64,000 bases of DNA from Rhineura floridana (Eukaryota; Chordata; Lepidosauria; Squamata; Rhineuridae). Position 1 is the first letter of the stretch; the number at the start of each line of letters is the position of its first letter. The stretch covers positions 148,215,425 to 148,279,424 of the forward strand of contig NC_084483.1 of the NCBI RefSeq assembly GCF_030035675.1, in the 5' to 3' direction. The translations under genes were made by a program, and so were the position numbers. Below the pieces are notes generated by a model. It saw only the letters and a program-made list of their open reading frames with translations. It was not told where the DNA came from and did no database searches. This document shows, in pieces, positions 20,960 to 32,230 of this stretch.

Positions 20960-21052
20960 TTCTTTCAGCTCTTCATATGTGATAAGCATGATATTTTCTT
21001 CATCTATGTTTGTCCCAAGCAAGAGCATGGTCAAAGTAGGAATTCCAACAAA
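20960..21052 (-). pseudogene. SULT copy A exon 5 (2-base deletion)
   Basis: 93 bases against 95 in copy B and in most SULT genes. GACAAACATAGATGAAG here corresponds to GACCGACATATGGATGAAG in copy B. The shift puts a TGA in frame at once. Splice sites (TTTCAG, GAA before GTGAGC) are intact. Confidence 0.88.
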
Positions 21053-21274
21053 CTGAAATAAAATGCAAAGAGCGTATTTCAAAGCCTGAGAAAATTACCA
21101 AGTGACATCTGTTTCGGTTTATGGCAAAAGCTCCACATATCATAGAACGAAAACTGAACAATTCATTCAGTTTGATTCAAGACTGGCTAACACAGGACCC
21201 ATTTTCATGACATGTAAAATCTGTATACACAAATCAAGATGAATCGGATGGTAAAAGGATGTCTAAATTCAATG

Positions 21275-21595
21275 AATCATAGAATAGTAGAATTGGAAGA
21301 GCCCTATAAGACCACTGAGTCCAATCCCCTGCTCAGTGCAATACATTGTAAAGTCTGTTTTTAAGATGTTTTAGAGGTTTTTTTAGTGTTTTGTTTGCTG
21401 CCCTGGGCTCCTTCTGGGAGGAAGCGTGGGATATAAATTTTAAAAATAAATAATAAATTAAATAAATAATGCAGGAATCCAAGTTAAAGGATACTGGACA
21501 GGTTGCTATCCAGCTGCCTCTTGAATGCCTCCAATGTTGGAGAGCCAACCACCTCCCTAGGTAATTGGTTCTATTATTCACTCTACACATCATGG
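21275..21595 (-). mobile_element. CR1 3' fragment split by an L2-type LINE tail
   Basis: GAATCATAGAATAGTAGAAT and GGATACTGGACAGGTTGC ... CTCTTGAATGCCTCC are CR1 3' end sequence. The stretch 21347-21470, ending GGGATATAAAT plus AATAAATAAA repeats, is a separate LINE tail inserted into it. Copy B lacks both at the corresponding place (near 50760). Confidence 0.65.
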
Positions 21596-21993
21596 ATGAG
21601 GCTGGCTGTCCACTATTATCTGAATGACATCTTGTCAGTGGTATGTTGATTTCATGCCAGTTTTGTGCTGTTTAAATGGTCCTTTTAGTTAACACATTTT
21701 ACTTATTTATTTACCACATTAAGTATAGAATGAGATAGAAATATTCTATTCTTCCAAAAAATATGTAAGCAGTCTTACAACCCTACATTAGTCAGTGTGT
21801 TTTATTCTAAATTAACTACTTGGAGAAATACCAGCTGTGGAATCTTGCCTGCAGTCAAGAGCCCTGTTCCGTTTCAGCTTCATATGTATGGTGTATACCT
21901 GATGCTTGGGGAAAGTTTAATGCTAGGTAGAATTTGAGAATAGAGTTCTGGATCTTTGAAATATTGAAGGTGAAAGCTTCTAAAATAATATAC

Positions 21994-22120
21994 CTTCACC
22001 ACTCATGAACATTTGAAAAAAATCATCCTAGGAGCTGGCATTTGGAAGGAGAGGGTTTTTGTTGTAAAAATGGTAATAGGATATAGCAGCATCTTTGGGA
22101 TTTCGTAATATCACCAGCAT
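21994..22120 (-). pseudogene. SULT copy A exon 4 (premature stop)
   Basis: 127 bases, as usual for SULTs. It encodes MLVILRNPKDAAISYYHFYN and so on to NASS, then TAG (22030-22028) where copy B has TGG (Trp), then DDFFQMFMSGE. Acceptor TTTAATAG, donor GTATAT. Confidence 0.9.
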
Positions 22121-23278
22121 CTATTAAAAACAAAAAGGATATATTAGATTTTATTGTTTAAAGCAACAACCAGTGGTGTGCACTATTTAAATATTGAAAG
22201 TAATGGCTCAGTTCAAACTAAAACTAGAATGTTAAAATGTCCAACCTGCTGGAGCCTTAAATTGTTTTCAATTCCTGACTATCCCAGCTAAAATGCTGGT
22301 GAGGAGAGACTTGTTTTGCTAGAGTATAAGAGACTGCTACAGCAAGACAAGAGACACAAAGTTTAGATGAGTAGATGTTCCAATAACATTTCATCTGAGA
22401 AAGACTAGGGGAATAGATTTTGCTTCATATCTGGGATCAAATTGATTGCCCTATTCTGGTCCAAGAAGGAATTTTCCCCAGATAAAGTTGAGTACTGTTG
22501 TGAGGAAGAAGACATGGCAGGGGGATTTTCTACTATATGCTGTGATTTGGCTCATGTTACAAAGCTGTGGCAGCCCCCAATATGAATAGAACAATTCCAG
22601 AGACCCCTTACCTTGCAGAGTGTACAGAGAAAGGAGTGCCCTTACATCCAGCTAAACTGAGGATACAGTGGGTGGATCCAGACATAGTTGCACATAGGTC
22701 TCGTTGAAATTAGATGGATAGCTCATGACTGGTTTAAGTCCCATTGATTTCAATGAGACCTGACTAACTTAAGCTGCAATCCGACCTCCCTCCCCTACCA
22801 ACAGAGCTTTTGGAGTGGTGGGGTTGCCACCTTAACCCTGCCACACACAGCTGATAGAATGGAAAGTGGGAAGCAGCAAGATCACTGTCCCAACCTGCAG
22901 CTGGCGCAGCAATGAGCCTCAGCCTCCAGAATGCCCCATTTTGGGACCATCCACTGGCAGGCATCCTGTGCAGTAGGCAAGAGTGGGAATGCCACACTGA
23001 CGGAATTATGTTTGCATCGCTTCAGCAGCAGCAGGCAGCTTAGGATGTAGCCCTCTGCCCAATCCAAAGCCCTCCACCCAGTGCAAGGGTTAGGGATATG
23101 GATTCCTCTGCTTGCTTGCTTGCTTGCTTGGGTCCAACCCAATGGACATAACTTTTGCTTTACCACAATAAAAACTGTCATATTAAGAGACTCACATAAA
23201 TTAAACATTCAGAATCATACTTAAATGCTGTCAGGCAATGCTTATTAGGCAATCGTAGTAGTAAAGGTAGTCACTTAC

Positions 23279-23368
23279 CTTCACCTTATTCTCAATAAAA
23301 GATCTGGGAATGTTATTGTAATGGAGATGAGTAGTAAAAACACGTGGAGAAGGCTTGGTTTTCATGTC
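23279..23368 (-). pseudogene. SULT copy A exon 3
   Basis: 90 bases, open: DMKTKPSPRVFTTHLHYNNI then PRSFIENKVK, with the catalytic-region His. Acceptor CATCTAG, donor GTAAGT. About 10% different from copy B. Confidence 0.88.
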
Positions 23369-23737
23369 CTAGATGGACAATTAAAGGAATGTTAGTATTC
23401 CAGTCAGCTGATTGGTAGTTAGTGACCTTTGAATTTTGTTAGGTTTCAGTCACATGACATTGTTATAATGCCAGGTGGCTGACAGATGGGTAGTCCCACC
23501 TGCCTGTCACAGTTGGCCCACAGGAGTGGAGAAGAACAGGATCTGGTTGTTGGGCAAATCCAGTTCTCCAGCCCTATTAAAATGACTTTAGTCTTTAAAG
23601 GGGGTCTTAACTAGTTAATTAAGTGATGAACTAGTCTAAATAATTCATATTGTAAATGCATTCAAATATTTCTATTTTTCACAAAGACTAGTTCTTAAAT
23701 GTCATTTTTCCCTAGTCATGGAAGTACTAGAATATTA

Positions 23738-23930
23738 AACATCAGAAGAGCCTGCTGAATCAGACCAGTGGCTCATCTAGTCCAATATCCTGTTCTCAAA
23801 GTGGCCAAACAGATGCTTGTGGGAAGCCCTGAGCACAACAGCATTCTCTCCTCCTGCAGTTTCCAGCAACTGTTACTAACTGCAAGGATTTTCAGAGGAG
23901 TAACTATACTAGTCTTTTGCAACAAAATAA
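23738..23930. mobile_element. Interspersed repeat (CTGGATCAGACCAGTGGCTC type)
   Basis: AGAAGAGCCTGCTGAATCAG, CCAATATCCTGTTCTCAAAG and GGGAAGCCCTGAGCACAACA are typical of a very common squamate repeat. Relatives lie at about 32236-32440 and 60003-60250. It is non-coding and the class is uncertain. Confidence 0.5.
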
Positions 23931-24614
23931 TGATAATTAATAATAATAACATTGTGATTCCTAACAAATGTAGCATGAAGGGGAATCCAGGGTGGTGCTC
24001 TCCAGATCTTCCTGGCCATTGGCTATGCTGACTAGGGTTGATGGGAGTTGTAGCCCAAGGACTTCTGGAGGGCATCACATTGGCTATTTCTGTCTCATGC
24101 TGTGAGATTTTGGGGACTACAGGCCATTTCATCAGATGCATGTCATCAGACGCATGAAGTGCTATCCTGAGTTGCAGGTACATGTAGATATGGTTGGGTG
24201 ATGGGACTTTAAAAAGTGAGCTCAGAGGAAAATAAAATGCAGAAAAGCACATACAGTGCCTTGCAAAAGTAATCAGACCCCTGACCAATGCTCTCATATT
24301 ACTGAATTACAAATGGTACATTGTAATTTCATTCTGTATGATACTTTATGTTGAAACACTGAAACTCAAAACCAGCTATTGTAAGGTGCAAGGGGAAATG
24401 TTTGTAAGACACATAAAAAAACAAAACACGTTGCTTGCCTAAGTATTCAACGCCTGTGCTGTGGAAGCTCCCAGATAACACAGATGAAGGAAACAAGGAC
24501 ACAATTACCTTACCATTGGCCTCCACCTGTGAACCATTAAACTTGCTGTCTCATTGTCAGGATAAAAACCTCACTGTTGAAGGATCATTGGTCAGCCTGT
24601 AGATCTGAAGGAAA

Positions 24615-25641
24615 ATGAAGCCCAAAGAGCATTCTACAGAAGTAAGGGATAATGTAATACAAATGCATCGGTTAGGAAAAGGGTACAAAATAATATCCAA
24701 GTGTTTGGATATCCCAGTGAGCACAGTTGGATCAATAATCAGGAAGTGGAAGCTGCATCACACCACCCAGGTACTGCTAATAAAAGGATGTACCTCAACA
24801 CTCAGTGCTCAAACAAGAAGGAGACTTGTGAGAGAAGCCAAAGAGAGGCCAACAATCACTTTGAAGAAGCTACAGAGTACAGTGGCTGGGAGTGGAGTAA
24901 TGGTGCACCAGTCAACCATATCAAGAGCTCTGCATAACACTGGCTTGTATGGGAGGGTGGCAAGAAAGAAGCCGTTACTCAAAAAGTACCATCTGAAAGC
25001 ACGTCTGGAATTTGCTAGAAAGCATGAGAGTGCCTCAGCTGCCATGTGGGAAAAGTGTTTGTGGTCAGATGAGACCAAGATAGAGCTTTTTGGCCAAAAC
25101 TCAAAGCGCTATGTGTGGCTCAAACTTAACACTGCCCATGCCTCAAGACACACCATCCTTACAGTGAAGTATGGTGGTAGCAGCATCATGCTGTGGAGAT
25201 GCTTCTCATCAGCAGGGACTGGGCATCTTGTTAAAACTGAAGGAAGAATGGAGCAAACTACAGGGAAATACTGCAAGAGAATATATATATCAGTCCACTA
25301 AAAACTGAACCTTGGGAGGAAGTCCACTTTTCAGCAGGACAGTGATTCCAAGCACAAGGTCAAAACAACACTGGAGTGGCTCAAGAAAAAAGAGGTGAAT
25401 GTCCTACAGTGGTCCAGTCAAAGTCCTGATGTCAATCCCATTGAGAATCTGTGGCACTCTTTGAAAATTGTGGTCTACAAGTGACATCCAACCAACCTGA
25501 ACGACCTGGAGTGAATCTGCCAAGAAGAATGGGCCAAAATCCCTCCGACATGGTGTGCAAAGCTGGTACATACCTACTCCAAAAGCTGTTACTGCAGTGA
25601 AAGGTGGCTCTACCAAATATTAATGTGTGGGGTTTGAATAC
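24615..25641 (+). pseudogene. Tc1-type transposase, inactivated
   Basis: Starts MKPKEHSTEVRDNVIQMH. The first about 120 residues form the paired-type helix-turn-helix DNA-binding region (GYKIISKCLDIPVSTVGSII, RRLVREAKERPTITLKKLQ). The catalytic region follows: WSDETKIELFG (first Asp), FQQDSDSKH (second Asp) and [11 protein letters not shown] (Glu), the D,D34E layout. The open frame runs to 25301 (228 codons); the same frame then continues through a TAA after ISVH and two TGA codons to about 25641, ending ILMCGV. It has at least three stops, so no active enzyme. Confidence 0.88.
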
Positions 25642-28600
25642 TTATGCAAGCAACATGTTTCAGTTTTTTATGTTTCTTACAAACATTTCCCAACATGCCA
25701 CCCCAATTTTGGTGATCACGGGTAGAGGGAAGTATAGCCATGGGGAGGTGGTGAATTACCATAGAAGATGAGGGCAAGGCTATCTGCGCCTTGTTCCTTG
25801 CTGCCACTCCTCTCATGGATGGGTTCCTCGTTACTCATCTGCTGTGCCCACTGGCCTGTATGTGTTGTTGTTTAATGCCAGATCAGTACACAATAAGACC
25901 ACACTCATCCATGATTTGATCGTGGATGAAGGTGCCAATTTGGTGTGCATTACTGAGACCTGGGTGGGTGAGTTGGGAGGAGTTGATCTGACCCAGCTTT
26001 GCTCACCTGGATACTCGGTGCAACACCAGCACAGGCTGCAGGGACGGGGGAGGAGGAGTTGCTGTGGTCTACAGAACTTCCATCTCTGTCACCAGGAAAC
26101 CACTCTGTCTTGGAGCTGGCTGTGAGGGCCTGCACCTGGTGTCGGGCCAAGGAGAAAGTAAACTAGGGTAGCTGCTGGTGTACCATCCACCCTGCTGCCC
26201 AGCAGCTTCCCTGAGCTGGTGGAGGCCATTTTAGCTACGGTATTGGAGGAGCCCAGAACGATAGTCCTGGGTGATGTTAATGTCCAGGCTGAGGCTGCCT
26301 CTAGTGTTCTGGCTCGGGACTTCATGGTCTCCATGACAACTATGGGGCTGTCTCAAGTTGTCACCGGCCCGACGCATAGAGCAGGGCACATCCTCGACTT
26401 GATTTTTGCTCCAGATGGAGGAAGGGGTGGTCTGGAGATGGGGGGGGTGGATGTCACCCCATTTTCATGGTTAGACCACTTCCTAGTGAAGTTTATACTT
26501 ATGGCTCTGATCCTTCCTTGCAGGGATGGTGGATAGATTGATATGGTCTACCCTCGGAGACTAATAGAATCCACTAGATTCCTGAATGCTCTTGGGGAGT
26601 TCCCAGTAGATAGAGCAGGTGACCCTGTTGAAGCCCTTGTCATGCTGTGGGACAGCAAGGCACGTTGGGCTCTTGACATGGTTGCCCCAAGTGCTCTCTC
26701 CAGTATTGTGGAGCCCATTTTGCACTTTGGTACACCAGTGACTTAAGGCAATGAAACAGGCTGGACGATGGCTATAGCCCAAGTGGCGAAAGACATGCTC
26801 TGAGGCTGATCGGGCACGAGTAAAACATCATAACCGTGCCTACTGTGAGGTGGTGAGGGTGGAGAAGAAGGCCCACTTCTCTGCCTCCATCGCATCCTCA
26901 AGTAGCCATCCAGTGGAGCTTTTCTATATTGTCGGGTCTATTGACATCAGCTCCAGGAAATGGAGTTTTAGACCCTTGAGAGGCCCACTGTGAATTGTTT
27001 GCAAGGCATTTTGAGGGTGAAGTTGCTTGTCTTCATAGCAGACTTGATGCCCCATCCACATCTACTGTAGTCCCCAATGAGGTGTCCAGTGCAACGTCTG
27101 CTGCAACTTCTTGGGAACGGTTTCAGTTGATGCGGCCTGATGACATAGACAAGGTGCTTGTGATGATGCGGCCAGCAACATGTCCTCTCGACGCTTGCCC
27201 TTCTTGGCTTATTAAAGCTTGCGGAGGGGGTTTGACCGAGTGGATCCAGGGTGTGGTCAATGCCTCATTGCGGGAGGGAGTGGTTCTAACCACCCTGAAA
27301 AAGGCAGTGATCTGACCACTCCTGAAAAAGCCCACCCTGGACCCATTGGTCTGCAACAATCACCGACCGGTCACAAATACCTGCTTCTTAGGAAAGGTGA
27401 TTGAGAGGGGTGTGGCGCAGCAATTGCAAGTACTCTTGGATGAAACAGATTATCTTGACCCATTCCAGTCTGGGTTCAGGGCTGGTTATGGGATTGATTT
27501 GGCCTTGATTGCCCTGATGGATGACCTTTATTGGAAGAAGGACAGTGAGAGTGCGACCCTGTTATTCTTACATGATCTCTCAGCGGCTTTTGATACCAAT
27601 GACCATTCCGCACAACATAGGAAACGGACCTTTAGTGTGGTGGCACCTACCCTGTGGAATTCCCTCCCCTTAAATATTAGAAAAGCGCCATCTCTGTTAC
27701 CTTTTCGGCGGCTACTGAAGACCTTCCTCTTTCAACAAGCCTTTTAAGTTGAGACTTTATCCCAGTCTGCATCTGTGTTGGAATTGCTTTTTAATATGTT
27801 TTTAATTTTTTTAAAAAACAATGTTTTTAACCTTTTTTTAAAAAGATGCCTTGAAAGCTTTTTAAAAAGGTTTTTGACTTCCCAGGAGGATCGCTCCGCC
27901 TGCGCTGCCTCTGGGACGGGCTCCCGTCTTGGTGGAAACTTTTTCAGTTTTAAAACCAGTCAGAAGGGCTTTTTGACTGGGGAAAATTTCTTCCGGATAA
28001 GGAAGAAACGTAGAGATTTTCCACAGAGCTTTGTTGTGTTTGTTGGAGGCTGGAATTCTGTGAAAGAAGGTCTTCCAGCAGCTCGGACGGAGCTAGGATT
28101 TCCAACCAGCTCAACTGATTAAGTGAGCCTTTTTTTTTCTTCAAAGAAAAACGGATTAACAGGCAAGCATTCTCCTGTCTTTTCTCATAATTTTGTTATC
28201 AATACAGCTCAAGAGATTTGTCAAAGAACCAGCAATTAAGAAACCCTGGGTGAGTCATAGCTTTCTCTTTTATTCACGGAGCTAAGGGGAAGAAAATAGA
28301 AATAGTTTATCTTTATTTTTATTGCAAAAAGCTGGCATGGAATTCAGCATTATAAAGATTACAAACGGCTGAGGGGTTTCTAATTTAAAGAGAATTTTTT
28401 TTTTGATTTATAAGACTTTTGAGTAATATATGTCTGGGACTATTTTTCCGGTTTACTTTTTTTTTTTTGATGAATCTGCTCATTCTTCCAGCTACTAATT
28501 ATTTGGATGCTGTGAATTAAAGTTGTTTTGGCACTTTTGGACATACAAGAGATAAGGCAGTTCGTCTTGTCTAGAGGGTGACATCAGCTGGCTTGAAATA

Positions 28601-28690
28601 TTAACTCCTTTGTAACTGGATAAAGAAATAAACTGTTCTTTGCTTGGGACATTGGAAATTGAAGGGATTGTGTTTTTTTTGGTTTTAAGA

Positions 28691-31324
28691 ATGACAATCA
28701 AGAAGGTGGTTGAGATCATGGATGTACAAGAAGGGACTTTCTCTTTAGATATGTTTCAGAAAATAATGAATGAGAGGACTTCCGGGAAGGGTGACTTAGC
28801 CTGTGCCTGCTTTTGAGACGGGCTCCTGCCTCAAAAGAAGCTTATTCAGATATATCAGTCAGTTTTTTCTTTTTTTTTTGACTGATTAAACTTCTCCCGG
28901 GTAGGGAGAAACGAAGAGATTAACCTCAAAGCCTATTTTTGTTGGGACGACCAGATCTCATTAATTTATGGGACGAGGTCCAGCCGACGAAGGTGGGACG
29001 GATTTTCAACAGCAAGCTCTATCTGTTAAAGCGAACGTTCATCTTATCTTCTAAGAGAGAACGCACTAACAGGCAAGCACCCTTCTTTCTATATTTTTCT
29101 TTTACTTGACTTAAATTGTTGCTGTTTAAAAGAGATTTGCCAGATTGATCAGTTTTTGACATCTCACTGGGGAGCCATAACTTCTCTCTGCTACGCACTA
29201 ATTAATAGCTTATCTCTGTTTTTGTTGCAAAAAGCTGTCCTGGATTTGCATTCTAAAGATATACACAGAAGAGGGATTTCTATTCCAGATTTTTATTTTG
29301 AAAAATATTATACTGTTTTGAGACTACTCTCTTTTTGGTCTATTTTATTTTGACGAATCTGTTTCTTGACGATTGCCATTAATTGTTTCGATCCTGGGAA
29401 CTGCATTTTGTTTACTTAACTATTGGAGAGATAAGGCTGTCTGCTCTGTTTATACTGTGATGTCACCAAGTTTGGAGTATTAACCCAATTGTTGCTGAAA
29501 TAAGAAGTGGTTTTCCTATATTTTTCTTTTAAAATGGCAATTAAGAAAGTGGCTGAAAATCTGGAAATAACTATGTTTCAGAAAATAATGGATGAGATTG
29601 AGATAACGAAAATTGAATTGAGTAAAATGAAGCAGGAGATTAAAGATATAAGGGTCCCTGTGAGAGAGGTGACCCTGGAAGGGGTCCCTGTGAGAGAGGT
29701 GACCCCGGAGATTGGAACAGGGGTCCCTGTGAGAGAGGAGACCCTGGAGACTGGAATAGGGGTCCCTGTGAGAGAGGAGATCCCGGAGATTGGAACCAAC
29801 GTGGAACAGGAACAAGATTTGGAGTCTATGGACTTTAGAAATAAAATCTATTGTTTGGAACTCAATGTTATCTCTGAAGAAATGAATGAAGATTCTAGAG
29901 ATAAAGTTATCAATGGCATGGATAATCTTCTGGACTGGAATGATGTGATGGAGCCCAATATAGAGAAAATCTATGATTTTACAGCAGTATTTCAGCAACC
30001 TATTCAGAATGGATGGCAAGAAAATATTTGGGATAGAGGTAATTCCCATCAGACTCTTACTTTATGACTATGGCTTTGACAGCAAGATTATTATGGAATA
30101 CTGATAATGGAAGATTGGATATTGAAATTACTGGACTTAACAAGACTACTGAAGATGGAAGATGGAAAATGGAACTAATAGAGATAATAGAACAATGGCT
30201 ACTGAAATTATTGAACCTAACAGATTCTGATGTGATGGATTAATTGAAATGTTTATTTTGACTATGGTTATGACAATAAGATTATCATAATTAGTAATGA
30301 GATGGATTAATCGATATGCTTATCTGGAAAAAAAAAATTGATAGATATATTTCTTAAAGAATTGAAACCTCTCTTTGACTTTTTGTGGAAAGAATAAAGT
30401 AATGTTTATGAGATTTGATGATTAAGTAAGATAACTACTGGAGGAAAGTGATTTTATAATATGACTTAAGAGACAGGATTGTTATATATTATAGACTTAT
30501 AACTGATTTGATCTTTGACAAATGGGAAGTCAATATTTTACTCTTTATTTTTTATTTTTGTTTTTTTTTTCTTTTTTTCTTTTTGTTTAACTATTTTTGA
30601 TTTTGTTTTTTGTCTTTGAATGTTTTATGATTTTGTCTTGTATGTTTTATGAAAATCTGAATAAAAATTATTGAAAAAAAAAAAGAAAATAATGAATGAG
30701 ATTAAGCTAACAAAACAAGAACTCAGACATAACAGACAAGTGATGATAAGTGAATTTGGCGAAATGAGACAGGAGCTGAAAGAAATTCAGGATTCTATGA
30801 GAAAGGAGAACAAAGATAAATTTGGAAAATTAAAAAAGGATGAAAGAAAAATTAAAGGGAAGGTTCAAGCCCTGGAGATTGGATTAAATATGGTCTTGGA
30901 AAAAGATTTGGATTTCCTGGCTGTGATGGATCCTGGAGACAAATATTACTGTTTGGAATTCAGCGCTGTCCCTGAAGGAATTGGTGAAGAGATTGGAGAT
31001 AAAGATATCATCGGTTCGAAAAAATTCATGGACTGGAAGGATTTGATGGAACTTGAAATGGAGAAAGTTTACAGAATTAATTCCTGTTTTGTGACAATGA
31101 AAAACCCTTCAAGAGATGTGCTAGTGCATTCTGTAAAAAAGAGGAACAGAGATGCGGTTCTGCAACAATACTTCAGTGATACGTTCGGAAATGATGGCAA
31201 GAAAATATTTGTGATGAAGGAAATCCCTATCAGACTCTTATTATATGACTATGACAGCAAGATTATTGGGTGCGTAAAGATGGAAGATGGAATCAATACG
31301 GATAAAGGAAGAAGAGCGATTTGA
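28691..31324 (+). CDS. L1 ORF1p-like protein of the outer HAL1-like element (split by the inner copy)
   Basis: Begins ATG at 28691 (MTIKKVVEIMDVQEG...MNE, to 28774) and resumes in frame at 30701 (IKLTKQELRHNRQVM...) to TGA at 31322-31324, in all about 235 codons with no other stop. Order: an N-terminal coiled-coil-like, Lys/Glu-rich segment, then an RRM-like part. MEKVYRINSCFVTMKNPSRD, VLVHSVKKRNRDAVLQQYF and KKIFVMKEIPIRLL parallel the DRVYRVNSR/RDVIVHFTKKRTRDEIL/KEIPRRVL pattern of vertebrate L1 ORF1p RNA-binding domains. The usual C-terminal domain after KEIP is missing; the frame ends about 30 residues later. As a gene it is dead because of the inner insertion. Confidence 0.7.
29534..30067 (+). 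CDS. ORF1-like frame of the inner HAL1-like copy
   Basis: The start MAIKKVAENLEITMFQKIMD matches the outer copy. A repeat block of about 13 residues per unit (GVPVREVTPEIGT) follows at 29651-29796. Then comes YCLELNVISEEMNEDSRDKV, DWNDVMEPNIEKIYDF, and a jump that drops most of the RRM-like segment, after which the frame differs from the outer copy and ends near 30067. It is probably non-functional. A minus-strand open frame over the same place is its shadow. Confidence 0.6.
   Translation: MAIKKVAENLEITMFQKIMDEIEITKIELSKMKQEIKDIRVPVREVTLEGVPVREVTPEIGTGVPVREETLETGIGVPVREEIPEIGTNVEQEQDLESMDFRNKIYCLELNVISEEMNEDSRDKVINGMDNLLDWNDVMEPNIEKIYDFTAVFQQPIQNGWQENIWDRGNSHQTLTL
29651..29796 (+). repeat. 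In-frame 39-base minisatellite in ORF1
   Basis: One shorter unit (about 28 bases) and three units of 39 bases, each starting GGGTCCCTGTGAGAGAGG. The period is a multiple of three, so the frame is kept. The outer copy lacks it. Confidence 0.9.
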
Positions 31325-32029
31325 AATTACTGGATTTAATAGACTTGAAGAGTTGGATTAATTGACATGTCTATCTAGAAAAAAATTGATGGACATATAT
31401 CTCAAGGATTGGAAACTTCTCTTTGACTTTTTGTAGAAGAATAAAATGATATGATGTTAATGAGATTTGATACCAACTAAGATAACTGCTGGAGGAAGGT
31501 GATTTTATAATTTATCAAGAGACAGGCTTGTCATATATTATAGACCTATAGCTGAACTACGACAAATCGGAAGTCAATAGTTTTTTTTTGTTTCTTTTTA
31601 TTGTATTAGTTTTAATTTGTGTTTTTCTTTTTGTATTGTCTTGATTTTGAAAATTTGAATAAAAATTAATTGAAAAAAAGAAAGCTTTTTAAAAAGGTTT
31701 TTAAAGATCTTTTGTTTTAATGTATTTTAAAGTCTGTTTTTATGATGCTTTAAAGTCTGTTTTTATGATGTTTTAAAGGGTTTTAGTGCTTTTGTTTGCC
31801 ATCCTGGGCTCCTGCTGGGAGGAAGGGTAGGATATAAATCAAATAATAAATAAATAACATAAAACCAATGTCACCTTACAATAATTGATTTTGGGTTTCA
31901 GTGTTTCAAAATAAAATATCTTACTGAACAAAATTACAATGTAGCATTTGTAATTCAGTAATATGAGATCACCACTGGTCAGGGGTCTGATTACTTTTAT
32001 AACGCACTGTATAATTAATGATCATTGTT

Positions 32030-32230
32030 TTACGAAACACCTCTGTTAAGTATGTCATCACTTCCTCCAAGGAGCTCCAGATGGCATACATGGTTCTTGC
32101 TTCCTTTTTTTTAACAGCACAACAACCCTGTGAGGTACATATGGTTGAGATAAAATGGTCTGAGGTCACCCAAGAAGTTTCATGCTGAGTAGGGATTTGA
32201 AACTGGGTCTTCTCCGTTGTACTGATCAGA
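32030..32230 (-). mobile_element. tRNA-derived SINE in copy A intron 2, shared with copy B
   Basis: On the minus strand it resembles the SINE at 47940-48170, with GATTTGAAACTGGGTC near the B box and ACAACCCTGTGAGG in the body. The corresponding SINE in copy B is at 59790-60000, so it predates the duplication. The AGAAAATAAGACAAGCCTTG repeat at 32236-32440 beside it is also shared (60003-60250). Confidence 0.6.

Larger units (their letters stand above)
28775..30684 (+). mobile_element. HAL1-like element, inner copy
   Basis: 1,910 bases from AGGACTTCCGGGAAGG to AATAAAAATTATTG plus poly(A). An exact 16-base target-site duplication GAAAATAATGAATGAG flanks it (28759-28774, 30685-30700). Its leader parallels that of the outer copy (AACAGGCAAGCA, TTGCAAAAAGCTG, GAGATAAGGC). 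It too has ORF1-like sequence but no ORF2. It is inserted inside ORF1 of its own relative. Confidence 0.88.
27876..31679 (+). mobile_element. L1-like element with ORF1 only (HAL1-like), outer copy
   Basis: It starts GACTTCCCAGGAGG and ends TTTGAATAAAAATTAATTG plus a short A-run. A direct repeat of about 23 bases (GAAAGCTTTTTAAAAAGG plus TTTTT; 27853-27875 and 31680-31702) flanks it, typical of L1 retrotransposition. Without the inner copy it is about 1.9 kb. It holds a long leader, one ORF1-like frame and a short 3' UTR, and no ORF2 (endonuclease/RT). It lies inside the CR1/L2 LINE's 3' region. Confidence 0.8.
25691..31860 (+). mobile_element. CR1/L2-clade LINE inserted in the Tc1 element
   Basis: The endonuclease begins near 25844 (LLFNARSVHNKTTLIHDLIV, CITETWVGELGG). 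The pre-RT and RT start follow at 26995-27350 (LMRPDDIDKVLVMM, KKPTLDPLVCNN, RAGYGIDLALIALMDDLYW, LHDLSAAFDT). The frame then jumps to the C-terminal tail (TFSVVAPTLWNSLPL, RRLLKTFLFQQAF, ending 27747), so most of the RT palm, including the YADD box, is missing. The 3' end GGGCTCCTGCTGGGAGGAAG, GGATATAAATC and AATAAATAAATAA lies at 31800-31858, split off by the L1-like insertions at 27876-31679. Sequence of the Tc1 3' end resumes at about 31861. Confidence 0.8.
24254..32009 (+). mobile_element. Tc1/mariner-type transposon, interrupted by LINEs
   Basis: The left end CAGTGCCTTGCAAAAGTAAT and the right end, which reads CAGTGCGTTATAAAAGTAAT in complement, continue as inverted repeats for roughly 135-150 bases (to about 24400 and from about 31870). 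TA flanks both ends (24252-24253, 32010-32011). Copy B lacks the element at the matching place in its intron 2 (near 59790), so it entered after the duplication. Without the LINE nest it would be about 1.6 kb, normal for Tc1. The transposase is decayed. Confidence 0.88.

Noticed and set aside
23773-24297. A 174-codon minus-strand frame
   Set aside because: It runs across two unrelated repeats and into the Tc1 terminal repeat; chance open frame.
29516-30049. A 177-codon minus-strand frame with repeated SLTGTP-like residues
   Set aside because: It is the antisense shadow of the ORF1-like frame and its in-frame repeats.
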